Of a stretch of DNA of 64,000 nucleotides, positions 1 to 7,893 are shown piece by piece; positions within the stretch are counted from its first letter, which is position 1; each line of letters starts with the position of its first letter. This DNA is from Streptomyces sp. Tue 6430. Lineage in GTDB: Bacteria; Actinomycetota; Actinomycetes; Streptomycetales; Streptomycetaceae. The position numbers and the translations under genes are program-made. The notes under the pieces were generated by a model. The model saw only the letters and a program-made list of their open reading frames with translations. It ran no database searches and was not told where the DNA came from. The stretch covers positions 3,100,001 through 3,164,000 of the forward strand of contig JAKGSH010000010.1 of NCBI GenBank assembly GCA_021568835.1. Reading direction: 5' to 3'.

Positions 1-309
1 GAGTCGCTGCCCTTCGTCTCCCGCTACTGGGCGTCCGTCTTCGACTCCCGGCCCGCGGCTGCCGGTGCCGTCATCGTCCCCGACCTGCGCGCCGTCCTGG
101 CCTGTGTGACCGCCGGTGCGGGTCTGGCGGTGCTGCCCCGCTATCTGTGCGTGGCGGCCCTGGACCGCGGGGACGTCGTCGAGCTGCATCGTCCGCCGGT
201 ACCACCGCTGCGGACCTACGTCCTGGTGGTGCGTACCGGCACGCTGGCGACGCCACTCATCGCGCGGGCACACGACTGGCTACTGAGGGCGGCAGCCGAC
301 TGGTGCTGA
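1..309 (+). CDS. LysR-family transcriptional regulator, C-terminal end (cut by window edge)
   Basis: The reading frame is open from base 1 and ends at 307-309, giving 102 residues. The pattern (VPDLRAVLACVTAGAGLAVLPRYLC, then a stretch with PPVPP and a final amphipathic helix) fits the end of the LysR substrate-binding domain, where effector binding is completed. The N-terminal HTH and its target promoter lie outside the window, so the effector and regulon cannot be stated. Family call is by recognition of the C-terminal pattern only. Confidence 0.7.
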   Translation, partial: ESLPFVSRYWASVFDSRPAAAGAVIVPDLRAVLACVTAGAGLAVLPRYLCVAALDRGDVVELHRPPVPPLRTYVLVVRTGTLATPLIARAHDWLLRAAADWC

Positions 310-361
310 ACCGACTCTTCCCGGCATCAGGGACCGGGTCCGCGTGGTGACGATGCGGGAT

Positions 362-375
362 GTTTCACGTGGAAC
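362..375. other. parS site (one mismatch)
   Basis: GTTTCACGTGGAAC, one base different from the Streptomyces ParB-binding consensus GTTTCACGTGAAAC. It sits 21 bp before the start of the Nudix gene, and is the parS copy furthest from dnaA in this window. Confidence 0.8.
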
Positions 376-396
376 CAGCGGGGCCACATTCCCCTC

Positions 397-879
397 ATGA
401 CCGTCCGACCTGTGGTCAAGCGCACCGCGCGCGCCGTTCTGCTGGACGGCGACGACCTGATCCTGATCAAACGCAGCAAGCCCGGCCTCGATCCGTACTG
501 GGTCACGCCCGGGGGCGGAGTCGAGCCCGAGGACACGACCGTCGTCGACGCCCTGCACCGCGAGGTGTACGAGGAACTCGGCGCCAAGATCACCGACGTC
601 GTCCCCTGCTTCGTCGACACCGTCGAGCACATCGGCGAGAACGGCAGTGCGACCGGCGTGAAGGTGCAGCACTTCTTCGTCTGCCGCCTGGAATCCATGA
701 ACCCCGCCCTGCGGCACGGTCCTGAGATCGACGAACCCGTCGGAGAGTACGAGATCGTCCACGTGCCGTTCACTCGGATCGGCATCGCCTCCGTCCACCT
801 CGTCCCGCTGTCTCTGCGGCACTACCTCGACGGCAACATCGAGGGCGTCCGCGCCATGCATGCACCCGACCTGGGATGA
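397..879 (+). CDS. Nudix hydrolase
   Basis: A 160-residue single-domain protein. The Nudix region is at residues about 39-63: GGGVEP followed by REVYEELGA, giving the metal-binding glutamates of the REUxEExGU core. The spacing between the glycine part and REV is one residue longer than the usual box. Family members hydrolyse nucleoside diphosphates linked to another moiety; the substrate cannot be read from the sequence. It starts at ATG 397, just after a parS copy, and is followed by about 190 bp without a gene containing a second parS. It is a stand-alone gene on present evidence. Confidence 0.85.
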   Translation: MTVRPVVKRTARAVLLDGDDLILIKRSKPGLDPYWVTPGGGVEPEDTTVVDALHREVYEELGAKITDVVPCFVDTVEHIGENGSATGVKVQHFFVCRLESMNPALRHGPEIDEPVGEYEIVHVPFTRIGIASVHLVPLSLRHYLDGNIEGVRAMHAPDLG

Positions 880-946
880 GGCTCTGGGTTTCGGGTCGGC
901 TTCCGCCGGCTTCCCGGACGGCCGACAGGCTGCCCAGGACCCAGAT

Positions 947-960
947 GTTTCACGTGAAAC
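947..960. other. parS site
   Basis: Exact GTTTCACGTGAAAC between the Nudix gene and the tandem acetyltransferase. Binding site for the ParB protein encoded at 35420-36520. Confidence 0.93.
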
Positions 961-1071
961 GAGGCCTGGCTGTCCGCATGCCGTACTGGGGGCCACTGGT
1001 TGGCCAAAAGCACATACGACTGTGGGGAAACAGGTGGACGTCAGAGGTTCCGGTCGGACAGCCTGACCTGC

Positions 1072-1938
1072 GTGCCGACTCCTTCTCTCGCAGCTCTCCC
1101 CATTCGCCGTCTGACGCACCGTGACCTCATCGCCTGCGCCGACTTGTCCGAGGACAGGGGGTGGCCCCGTGAGGAACACAAGTGGGGCTTCCTCCTCACC
1201 GCTGGAAAGGGCTACGGCATCGACGACCCGGACGGGGGCCTCGTCAGCGCCTGCGTGGTCACCGAGTACGGCCCCCATGGCCAACCGGCTTTCGGCGCCG
1301 TCGGCATGGTGCTGGTCGCCGAACGGCATACCCGGCAGGGCGTCGGCCGTCGACTCATGCGGCACATCACCTCCGTGATGGGCACGACGCCACTGACGCT
1401 GCATGCGACGCCGAACGGCCGCCCGCTGTACGAAGAGCTGGGATTCAAGGCCACGGGCCGTGCCGAGATGGTGGTCGGTCGCTTCACGCCTGGCGGTCCG
1501 AGGCCCGGCGTCATGACACGAGCGGCCACGGCAGAGGACCTCACGACGATCCTTCGCCTGGACGAGGAGGTGTTCGGGGCCGACCGCACTCCCGTGATCG
1601 CGCGGCTGCCCGCGTTCGCCGACCAGGTGCGGGTCGCCGAGGACGGCGGCCGGATCATCGGTTACGCGGCCGCCTGGCCCAACATGGACACCCATGTCGT
1701 GGGACCACTGATCGCCCGCGACACCGGGACGGCGAAAGCACTCCTGGCGTCCCTGGCCGAGCATTCCGACCGACCACTGCGCACCGACATCGACGTCCGG
1801 CACGAGGAACTGCTGGCCTGGGTCAAGGAGCGGGGCCTGTCGTCGGTCGCTTTCAACACCGTCATGACCTACGGCTTCAGTGAACTGCCCGGCGACTGGA
1901 GGCGGCGGTTCGCTCCACTCACGGTGGCGGCCGGCTGA
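1072..1938 (+). CDS. GNAT-family N-acetyltransferase, tandem two-domain type
   Basis: From GTG 1072 the protein has 288 residues and starts MPTPSLAALPIRRLTHRD, which is how GNAT domains usually begin. The first GNAT domain (about residues 10-135) has the acetyl-CoA loop RHTRQGVGRRLM and then PLYEELGF. A second, more divergent GNAT-like half follows (about 145-285). The open frame runs back to a TTG at 1000, but the extra 24 residues look like translated intergenic DNA, so I prefer 1072. No strong ribosome site is seen for either start. Substrate unknown. It is convergent with the MFS gene and shares a bidirectional terminator with it. Confidence 0.8.
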   Translation: MPTPSLAALPIRRLTHRDLIACADLSEDRGWPREEHKWGFLLTAGKGYGIDDPDGGLVSACVVTEYGPHGQPAFGAVGMVLVAERHTRQGVGRRLMRHITSVMGTTPLTLHATPNGRPLYEELGFKATGRAEMVVGRFTPGGPRPGVMTRAATAEDLTTILRLDEEVFGADRTPVIARLPAFADQVRVAEDGGRIIGYAAAWPNMDTHVVGPLIARDTGTAKALLASLAEHSDRPLRTDIDVRHEELLAWVKERGLSSVAFNTVMTYGFSELPGDWRRRFAPLTVAAG

Positions 1939-1957
1939 GGCGGACAAAGACGCGGGA

Positions 1958-1987
1958 GCCGGTGTCCGAAAGGTCTCGGACACCGGC
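1958..1987. terminator. Bidirectional hairpin terminator
   Basis: Perfect 12-bp stem (GCCGGTGTCCGA / TCGGACACCGGC) with a 6-base loop, between the convergent acetyltransferase and MFS genes. Confidence 0.8.
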
Positions 1988-2121
1988 GTGCACGCACGTT
2001 CCGGAAGGACGCAGGCCCACACGTCATCAAGGGGAAAAGGCCAGGCCCGCACATCCAGGGCCGCGGTGGCGAGGCCGTCGTTCTGCTCCGGCGGCCGGCC
2101 GCCCAACGTCCACAGCCCCGA

Positions 2122-3348
2122 TCAGGCGTCCGTCACGGCTCGGTGGTGGACGGCTGCCGACTGTTCGGCCGGGGTCCGTCCGGTGACGACGACGCTGGCG
2201 GTGTTGTCGCGGCGCTCCAGCGCGGCCGAGACAAGAGCGAGGGCGAGAGCCGCCGTGGCAAGGGCGGCGCCGACCCAGTTCGGCGCGGTGTAACCGAGGC
2301 CTGCGGCGATGACGAGGCCACCGAGCCAGGCGGAGAGGGCGTTGCCGAGGTTGAAGGCACCGATGTTCACCGCCGAGGCGAGCGTCGGAGCACCGTGCGC
2401 CTGGTCGAGGACGCGCTTCTGGAGCGGCGGGACCGTGGCGAAGCCCAGGGCACCGATCAGGATGATCGTGACCGCCGCGAGGACCTTGTTGTGCGCGGTG
2501 AGGGTGAAGAGGGCCAGGACGACCGCCAGGCTGCCGAGGGAGACGTACAGCATCGGCATCAGAGCGCGGTCGGCATACCTGCCGCCGATGAGGTTGCCGC
2601 CGACCATGCCGAGCCCGAAGAGGACGAGCAGCCAGGTGACGGAGCCCTCGGCGAAGCCCGTCACGTGGGTCATCATCGGTGCGATGTAGGTGATGGCCGC
2701 GAAGACCCCTCCGAAGCCCAGGACGGTCATCGCCATGGCGAGCAGGACCTGCGTGTTCTTGAACGCGGCCAGTTCGTGTCGCAGGCGGACCCCCTGCGCG
2801 CGGGGCAGTTCGGGCACCAGCTTGGCGATGCCCGCGAGTCCGAGGACGCCGAGAAGGGCAACGATTCCGAAGGTCACGCGCCAGCCGACGGTCTGCCCGA
2901 CGAGTGTGCCCAGCGGAACGCCGACGACGTTGGCGACGGTGAGGCCCGTGAACATCATCGCGATGGCGCCGGCCTTCTTGTCCGGGGCGACCAGGTCGGC
3001 CGCGACGACCGAGCCGATGCCGAAGAACGCACCGTGGGCGAGGGAGGCGACGACCCGGCCGATCAGCATGACGGCGAAAGCCGGAGCGACGGCCGACAAG
3101 AGGTTGCCGACGACGAACAGGCCCATCAGCAGCATCAGCATCCGCTTGCGGGACACCTTGGTGCCGAGGACGGTCATCAGCGGGGCGCCGAGCACGACGC
3201 CGAGCGCGTAGCCGGTCACCAGGAAGCCGGCCGTGGGGATGGAGACGTCGAAGTCGCCCGCGACCTCGGGCAGCAGACCCATGATCACGAACTCGGTCGT
3301 GCCGATGCCGAAGGCCCCGATCGCGAGGGCCAGGAGCGCCAGAGGCAT
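2122..3348 (-). CDS. MFS drug-efflux transporter (DHA1/AraJ-CmlR type)
   Basis: A 408-residue, 12-helix transporter beginning MPLALLALAIGAFGIGTTEF, the typical first helix of the DHA1 group that includes AraJ and chloramphenicol exporters. The motif-A loop between helices 2 and 3 is recognisable (GAPLMTVLGTKVSRKRMLM). An upstream in-frame extension to 3513 crosses the promoter region and is not used. It is divergent from a MarR-type regulator at 3492 with inverted repeats between them, an arrangement typical of a regulator controlling its own efflux pump. The exported compound cannot be named from sequence. Confidence 0.88.
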   Translation of the reverse strand: MPLALLALAIGAFGIGTTEFVIMGLLPEVAGDFDVSIPTAGFLVTGYALGVVLGAPLMTVLGTKVSRKRMLMLLMGLFVVGNLLSAVAPAFAVMLIGRVVASLAHGAFFGIGSVVAADLVAPDKKAGAIAMMFTGLTVANVVGVPLGTLVGQTVGWRVTFGIVALLGVLGLAGIAKLVPELPRAQGVRLRHELAAFKNTQVLLAMAMTVLGFGGVFAAITYIAPMMTHVTGFAEGSVTWLLVLFGLGMVGGNLIGGRYADRALMPMLYVSLGSLAVVLALFTLTAHNKVLAAVTIILIGALGFATVPPLQKRVLDQAHGAPTLASAVNIGAFNLGNALSAWLGGLVIAAGLGYTAPNWVGAALATAALALALVSAALERRDNTASVVVTGRTPAEQSAAVHHRAVTDA

Positions 3349-3403
3349 GGTGGGATGAACCTTCCAGACGATTGCAGGAGCGCTTTGCACGCGCTCACAA
3401 TAA

Positions 3404-3426
3404 TTGCATGCGCTGGCTATATGCAA
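3404..3426. promoter_or_regulatory. Candidate MarR operator
   Basis: TTGCAT-N11-ATGCAA is a perfect inverted repeat in the 143-bp gap between the divergent MFS and MarR genes. More TTGCA-type half-sites lie on both sides (ATTGCA near 3371, TTGCAC near 3385, CATTGC near 3444). Size and position fit a MarR dimer site overlapping both promoters. Assignment is inference. Confidence 0.6.
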
Positions 3427-3491
3427 CAGCAGTCTATTGCGGCATTGCTCTATCCTGGGATCCAGCCGTACCGGGACGGAGGAGAACACCC

Positions 3492-3956
3492 ATGACCGCG
3501 ACGGACCCCGCACTCACCGCTCTCGCTCAGGGCTGGTGCGCCCTCTCCCTGCTGCACGGCAGGATCGATGCCCACATCGAGCGCGCTCTCCAGGCCCGGC
3601 ACGACCTGAGCGTGCGCGAGTACTCCCTCCTCGACGTGCTCAGCCGCCAGCACGACGGCGACGGGGGACACCTGCAGATGAAGCAGGTGGCCGACGCCGT
3701 CGTCCTCAGCCAGAGCGCCACCACCCGGCTGGTCACCCGCCTCGAGGACCGCGGCCTGCTCGAGCGGTACCTGTGTCCCACCGACCGTCGCGGCATCTAC
3801 ACGAACGTCACCGAGGCAGGCCTGAAGCTGCTGGAGGAGGCCCGCCCGACCAACGACACCGCCCTTCGCGAGGCCCTGGACGAGGCGGCGAGGAACCCGG
3901 AGCTGGCTCCGCTGGTCCGGGTCGTGGAATCCCTGAAGGCACCCGCCGCTGCATAG
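3492..3956 (+). CDS. MarR-family transcriptional regulator
   Basis: A 154-residue winged-helix regulator. The DNA-binding part covers about residues 40-110: VREYSLLDVLSRQ, then LQMKQVADAVVLSQSATTRLVTRLEDRGLLER (the recognition-helix region) and the wing CPTDRRGIYTNVTEAG. ATG 3492 is preceded by GGAGGAG at good spacing; the longer in-frame extension to 3372 lies in the promoter region. It is divergent from the efflux pump at 2122-3348 and probably represses both. The acetyltransferase at 3966 begins 9 bp after its stop and is probably co-transcribed. Confidence 0.9.
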   Translation: MTATDPALTALAQGWCALSLLHGRIDAHIERALQARHDLSVREYSLLDVLSRQHDGDGGHLQMKQVADAVVLSQSATTRLVTRLEDRGLLERYLCPTDRRGIYTNVTEAGLKLLEEARPTNDTALREALDEAARNPELAPLVRVVESLKAPAAA

Positions 3957-3965
3957 GGTGCGGTC

Positions 3966-4418
3966 ATGGGAGATCTTGAAATACGCGCCGCCGTCGCCGA
4001 GGACATTCCCGCGATCGTCGGCTTGCTCGCGGACGATCCTCTGGGGGCACGGCGTGAATCACCGGACGACCTCGCCCCTTACCTGAGAGCGCTGGAGCGA
4101 ATCAGTGCCGATGCGAACCAGCGCTTGGTCGTGGCCGTGCGCGAGGGCCGTGTCGTGGGCACCCTCCAACTGACGATTGCGCCGGGCCTCTCCCGGCGCG
4201 GGGCGACCAGGTCGATCATCGAGGGCGTACGTGTTCACGCCGACGAGCGCGGGGGCGGCCTCGGTACCCGGTTCATCGATTGGGCGATCGAGGAGTCCCG
4301 GCGGGAGGACTGCCGACTGGTCCAGCTGACTTCCGACAGCACGCGCACCGACGCCCACCGCTTCTACGAGCGGCTGGGTTTCGAGGCCTCACACATCGGC
4401 TTCAAGCTCCAGCTCTGA
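3966..4418 (+). CDS. GNAT-family N-acetyltransferase
   Basis: A 150-residue single GNAT domain. The substrate-side strand reads GVRVHADERGGGLGTRFIDWAI, containing the acetyl-CoA pyrophosphate loop (RGGGLGTR, about residues 90-97). The C-terminal motif is DAHRFYERLGFEASHIGFKL. It sits 9 bp after the MarR gene and so probably belongs to the same transcript. This makes a resistance or detoxification role plausible, but the acetyl acceptor is unknown. A parS-centred hairpin follows its end. Confidence 0.88.
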   Translation: MGDLEIRAAVAEDIPAIVGLLADDPLGARRESPDDLAPYLRALERISADANQRLVVAVREGRVVGTLQLTIAPGLSRRGATRSIIEGVRVHADERGGGLGTRFIDWAIEESRREDCRLVQLTSDSTRTDAHRFYERLGFEASHIGFKLQL

Positions 4419-4464
4419 GGGGCAGTGAGATCAGCAGCCGGTCCTCCCCAGGACAAGGTGCCGC

Positions 4465-4478
4465 GTTTCACGTGAAAC
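4465..4478. other. parS site inside a hairpin
   Basis: Exact GTTTCACGTGAAAC flanked by GTGCCG (4458-4463) and CGGCAC (4480-4485), so the whole 4458-4485 block is a near-perfect palindrome with one unpaired base on each side of parS. It lies between convergent genes (acetyltransferase and serine hydrolase) and could also act as a transcription terminator. Confidence 0.93.
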
Positions 4479-4506
4479 CCGGCACTTTGTCTCCTTCCGC
4501 CGAGCG

Positions 4507-5892
4507 CTAGCCGATCCCCCGCCATCCCTCCGCGTCCACACCGCCGGGCACGTCGGCCTCATCGTCGTACGGCCGGCGGGTGAACACGAACGATCCGAGG
4601 TCGAGATGGTCCACGGCGCCGTCCGGGCGCCGCACCGCCCGCAGAGTCTCGCCGTCGAAGTAGCCCTCCAGGCCCGACCACGTTCCGTCGCCGTTCGCCC
4701 GGAATCGCGAGCGTCGCCCGCCACCAGAGAGCGGCCCGAGCGAGACGTGGCCGTCAGCCGTGACCCGTAGGGCGAACGGGCTGGTCCCCCAGTACCACTG
4801 GCCCGCCAGTTCCAGGACGGACCGATCGATGTCCCGCAGCGGCCGCCAGGGCTCGGGGATCCGCGGCTCGGCCTCGGCCACGATGCGTACGAGGTCGGCG
4901 GCCACCTGAGTCACCATCGGTCCCGACGTGCAGTTGGCCAGGACCACGGCTGCGACGTCGTCGGCCACGCTGATCGTGAGACCGGCCAGGAACCCCGGCA
5001 CCGACCCCGAGTGCCCCACGAGCACCCGGCCGCCCAGGTTCTCGATCCGCATACCGAGCCCGTACGTGCCACCGTTCGTAAGGTCGGTAACGTCGGCCGG
5101 CGCCGCGGGCGTCCGCATCTCCTTGAGGGTCTCCGCGCCCAGAACCCTGTCGTCCCCTCGGACCAGGAAGGCGGCGAACCGCGCCAGATCGCCGGTCGTG
5201 GACCAGAGTTGACCGGCCGCGGCCATCCGGCCGAAATCCTCGGCGGGTTCGGGGAGCATCACGTCGGCCCAGGGATGCACCGCCCAGCCGCCCGTGTGAG
5301 GAGCAATCGACCGCACACTCGTACGCCCAAGATTCAGGGGTTCGAGCACTTCCCGCTGAAGCACCTCGTCCCAGGGAGCACCGCGGAGTTCTTCGACGAG
5401 AGCGCCGAGGACGCTGTAGCCGGGGTTGGAGTAGTGGAAACGACGCCCCGGCGGATGCAAGGCGGCCTGATCACCAAGGACGTCGGAGAGGCGGGGACGC
5501 AACGAGCCGGGAGTCCGCTCCCACCACGGGCCGGGCGACTCGGCCGCCAAGCCGCCCGTGTGCGCGAGGAGCTGGGCGACGGTTGCCTCCCCGGTGCCCG
5601 AACCCGGAAGGTGTTTCTCCAACGGGTCCTCGAGGTCGAGCGCCCCTTCATCGCGCAGCCGCAGCACGAGAACGGCGGTGAAGATCTTGGTGATCGAGCC
5701 GATCCGGTACTGCACCGTTTCGTCCGGAGCATGCCCGTCGACCGCGGCCCGCGCCCCGTGCCACACCGCCTGCCCGTCCCGCACCACCGCGGCGACGAGC
5801 GAGGGCGCCCGCCCCTCGGACTGGGCCACGGCGATCCGGTGCAGCAGCGCCCGTCGGGTGCCGGGAAGCAGCTCTTCCAGAGGTGTCGTCAT
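4507..5892 (-). CDS. Serine hydrolase, beta-lactamase/class C (DD-peptidase-like) family
   Basis: A 461-residue protein of the class C beta-lactamase/esterase fold. The catalytic triad motifs are all present: S66-I-T-K69 (nucleophile and general base), YSN in HYSNPGYSVLG around residue 153, and HSG in VGHSGSVPGF around residue 300. A C-terminal lipocalin-like extension of about 100 residues follows the catalytic domain. No signal peptide is seen, so the protein is predicted to be cytoplasmic. Such enzymes can be esterases, peptidases or beta-lactam-interacting proteins; which applies cannot be told. It lies just downstream of dnaB on the same strand, with 65 bp between. Confidence 0.87.
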   Translation of the reverse strand: MTTPLEELLPGTRRALLHRIAVAQSEGRAPSLVAAVVRDGQAVWHGARAAVDGHAPDETVQYRIGSITKIFTAVLVLRLRDEGALDLEDPLEKHLPGSGTGEATVAQLLAHTGGLAAESPGPWWERTPGSLRPRLSDVLGDQAALHPPGRRFHYSNPGYSVLGALVEELRGAPWDEVLQREVLEPLNLGRTSVRSIAPHTGGWAVHPWADVMLPEPAEDFGRMAAAGQLWSTTGDLARFAAFLVRGDDRVLGAETLKEMRTPAAPADVTDLTNGGTYGLGMRIENLGGRVLVGHSGSVPGFLAGLTISVADDVAAVVLANCTSGPMVTQVAADLVRIVAEAEPRIPEPWRPLRDIDRSVLELAGQWYWGTSPFALRVTADGHVSLGPLSGGGRRSRFRANGDGTWSGLEGYFDGETLRAVRRPDGAVDHLDLGSFVFTRRPYDDEADVPGGVDAEGWRGIG

Positions 5893-5957
5893 GGCCCCAG
5901 TCCATCCGGCGTCGCGGCCCGCGTCGAGCCCATTTCGCCCAGAGCGCGCGATCAGGA

Positions 5958-7433
5958 TCAGGTCTGCGCCATGTCCACGAAGCGCGAGTAGTGCCCTTGG
6001 AAGGCCACCGTGATCGTGGCTGTCGGGCCGTTACGGTGCTTGCCCACGATGATGTCCGCCTCGCCCGCGCGCGGCGACTCCTTCTCGTACGCGTCCTCGC
6101 GGTGCAGCAGGATGACCATGTCGGCGTCCTGCTCGATGGAGCCGGACTCACGCAGGTCGGACACCATCGGCTTCTTGTCCGTGCGCTGCTCGGGACCACG
6201 GTTGAGCTGGGAGAGCGCGATCACCGGGACCTCGAGCTCCTTGGCGAGGAGCTTGAGGTTACGGGACATGTCCGAGACCTCCTGCTGACGGCTCTCGGAG
6301 CGTTTGGAGCCGCCGGCCTGCATCAGCTGGAGGTAGTCGATGATCACGAGCTTGATGTCGTTGCGCTGCTTGAGCCGTCGGCACTTGGCGCGGATCTCCA
6401 TCATCGACAGATTCGGCGAGTCGTCGATGTAGAGCGGCGCGGACGACACCTCGGGCATCCGGCGGGCCAGACGGGTCCAGTCCTCGTCCGTCATCGTGCC
6501 GGAGCGCATATGGTGCAGGGCGACACGGGCCTCGGCGGACAGCAGGCGCATCGCGATCTCGTTGCGTCCCATTTCCAGGGAGAAGATGACGCTGGGCAGG
6601 TTGTGTTTGATCGAGGCCGCGCGGGCGAAGTCGAGGGCGAGTGTGGACTTGCCCATGGCGGGCCGGGCGGCGATGACGATCATCTGGCCGGGGTGCAGCC
6701 CGTTGGTGAGCGAGTCGAGGTCGGTGAAGCCCGTGGGCACACCGGTCATCTCGCCGCTGCGCGAGCCGATCGCCTCGATCTCGTCGAGGGCGCCCTCCAT
6801 GATGTCGCCGAGCGGAAGGTAGTCCTCGCTGGTGCGCTGCTCGGTGACGGCATAGATCTCGGCCTGGGCCCGGTTGACGATCTCGTCGACGTCGTCGTCG
6901 CCCGCGTACCCCATCTGGGTGATGCGGGTGCCGGCTTCGACCAGGCGGCGCAGGACCGCGCGCTCGTGCACGATCTCCGCGTAGTACTCGGCGTTCGCCG
7001 CCGTCGGCACGGTCTGCACGAGCGTGTGCAGATACGAGGCACCGCCGACCTTGTTGATCTCACCGCGCTTGGTGAGTTCGGCGGCGATCGTGATGGGGTC
7101 GGCCGGTTCGCCCTTGGCATAGACGTCGAGGACGGCCTGGTAGATCGTCTCGTGCGCCGGTTTGTAGAAGTCGTGGCCTTTGAGGATCTCGACCACGTCG
7201 GCGATGGCGTCCTTCGACAGGAGCATGCCGCCGAGCACAGACTGCTCGGCGTCGAGGTCCTGCGGTGGTACCCGCTCGAAAGGGGTCCCGCCGCCGTCCC
7301 ATTCGCCACTGTCCCGGCCCCGGTCGTGCTGTTCGTCGCGTCCGCGGCCTCCGTCACGCCGGCGGGAAGAGGGCAGACGATCACTGGGACCGCTGTCGGC
7401 CCACGGATCGTCCAAGGGCTCGGAAATGCTCAA
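5958..7433 (-). CDS. dnaB: Replicative DNA helicase DnaB
   Basis: Hexameric 5'-3' helicase that unwinds DNA at the replication fork. The N-terminal domain begins near PPQDLDAEQSVLGGMLL (about residue 58); the RecA-like ATPase domain has Walker A ARPAMGKST, Walker B VIIDYLQLM and the arginine-finger region near SLRESGSIEQDADM. An Asp/Arg-rich tail precedes the N domain. No intein is present. I choose TTG 7433 as start because AGGAGG lies at ideal spacing before it; the in-frame GTG at 7442 overlaps that ribosome site and would add three residues. The loader in this lineage is probably the DciA-type protein at 47953-48483. Upstream lies a cluster of DnaA-box-like sequences. Confidence 0.96.
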   Translation of the reverse strand: MSISEPLDDPWADSGPSDRLPSSRRRDGGRGRDEQHDRGRDSGEWDGGGTPFERVPPQDLDAEQSVLGGMLLSKDAIADVVEILKGHDFYKPAHETIYQAVLDVYAKGEPADPITIAAELTKRGEINKVGGASYLHTLVQTVPTAANAEYYAEIVHERAVLRRLVEAGTRITQMGYAGDDDVDEIVNRAQAEIYAVTEQRTSEDYLPLGDIMEGALDEIEAIGSRSGEMTGVPTGFTDLDSLTNGLHPGQMIVIAARPAMGKSTLALDFARAASIKHNLPSVIFSLEMGRNEIAMRLLSAEARVALHHMRSGTMTDEDWTRLARRMPEVSSAPLYIDDSPNLSMMEIRAKCRRLKQRNDIKLVIIDYLQLMQAGGSKRSESRQQEVSDMSRNLKLLAKELEVPVIALSQLNRGPEQRTDKKPMVSDLRESGSIEQDADMVILLHREDAYEKESPRAGEADIIVGKHRNGPTATITVAFQGHYSRFVDMAQT

Positions 7434-7616
7434 CCGAGCCACCTCCTCCCGTCCGCGGAGCGGACCTCGCCGCGCCTCACATTTCTACGGCACGGCACTG
7501 ACAACTAAGAGGCCCAACTCCGGTTCGAGCGTGTCGGTTTTGCGCGGCTTTCACAGCCGGGGGACGGAGCGGGCGCCGGACCACGGTAGGCCCGACGGCG
7601 GCGTCAGCCAATCTGG

Positions 7617-7705
7617 TTATCCACAGGCCTTGTGGACAGTGACCCCGATGCTGTGGAGAACTGCTCAAAACCTGTGCACGACTCGGTGGACAGCCCTGTG
7701 AACAA
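7617..7705. promoter_or_regulatory. Cluster of DnaA-box-like nonamers upstream of dnaB
   Basis: In the 460-bp gap between divergent dnaB and the MATE gene I see TTATCCACA (7617-7625, the classic DnaA box), TGTGGACAG (7631), TGTGGAGAA (7652), TGTGCACGA (7673), GGTGGACAG (7685) and TGTGAACAA (7697). Each of the last five is one or two bases from the reverse of TTGTCCACA. Another, TGTGGACGA, is at 7871 next to the MATE start. Possible roles are dnaB regulation or DnaA titration. The rest of the gap (7434-7616, 7706-7870) shows nothing recognisable. Confidence 0.65.
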
Positions 7706-7880
7706 GCCCTCTTCTCCTCCCACGCAACCTCTCTGACCAGCACCTTTAGCGTCCACCGACTGTGCAGAAGAAAAACTTCCCCAGTCGGATCAAGTTCGTT
7801 GCGAAGGGTGCAGGTGAGCACGCACAGTGAGTCACCAAGTAAGGGTCATTGGCCAATTGCATCTCTTACCTGTGGACGAT

Positions 7881-7886
7881 TAGATT
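7881..7886 (+). promoter_or_regulatory. Candidate -10 element of the MATE gene (leaderless)
   Basis: TAGATT ends 7 bp before ATG 7894 and no ribosome site precedes that ATG. Transcription would start at or next to the ATG, suggesting a leaderless mRNA. A DnaA-box-like TGTGGACGA (7871-7879) abuts the element. Confidence 0.45.
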
Positions 7887-7893
7887 GGGTGCC

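Noticed and set aside
280..2106. 608-codon minus-strand open frame over the Nudix and acetyltransferase genes
   Set aside because: Spans two real genes on the other strand and lacks any domain pattern.
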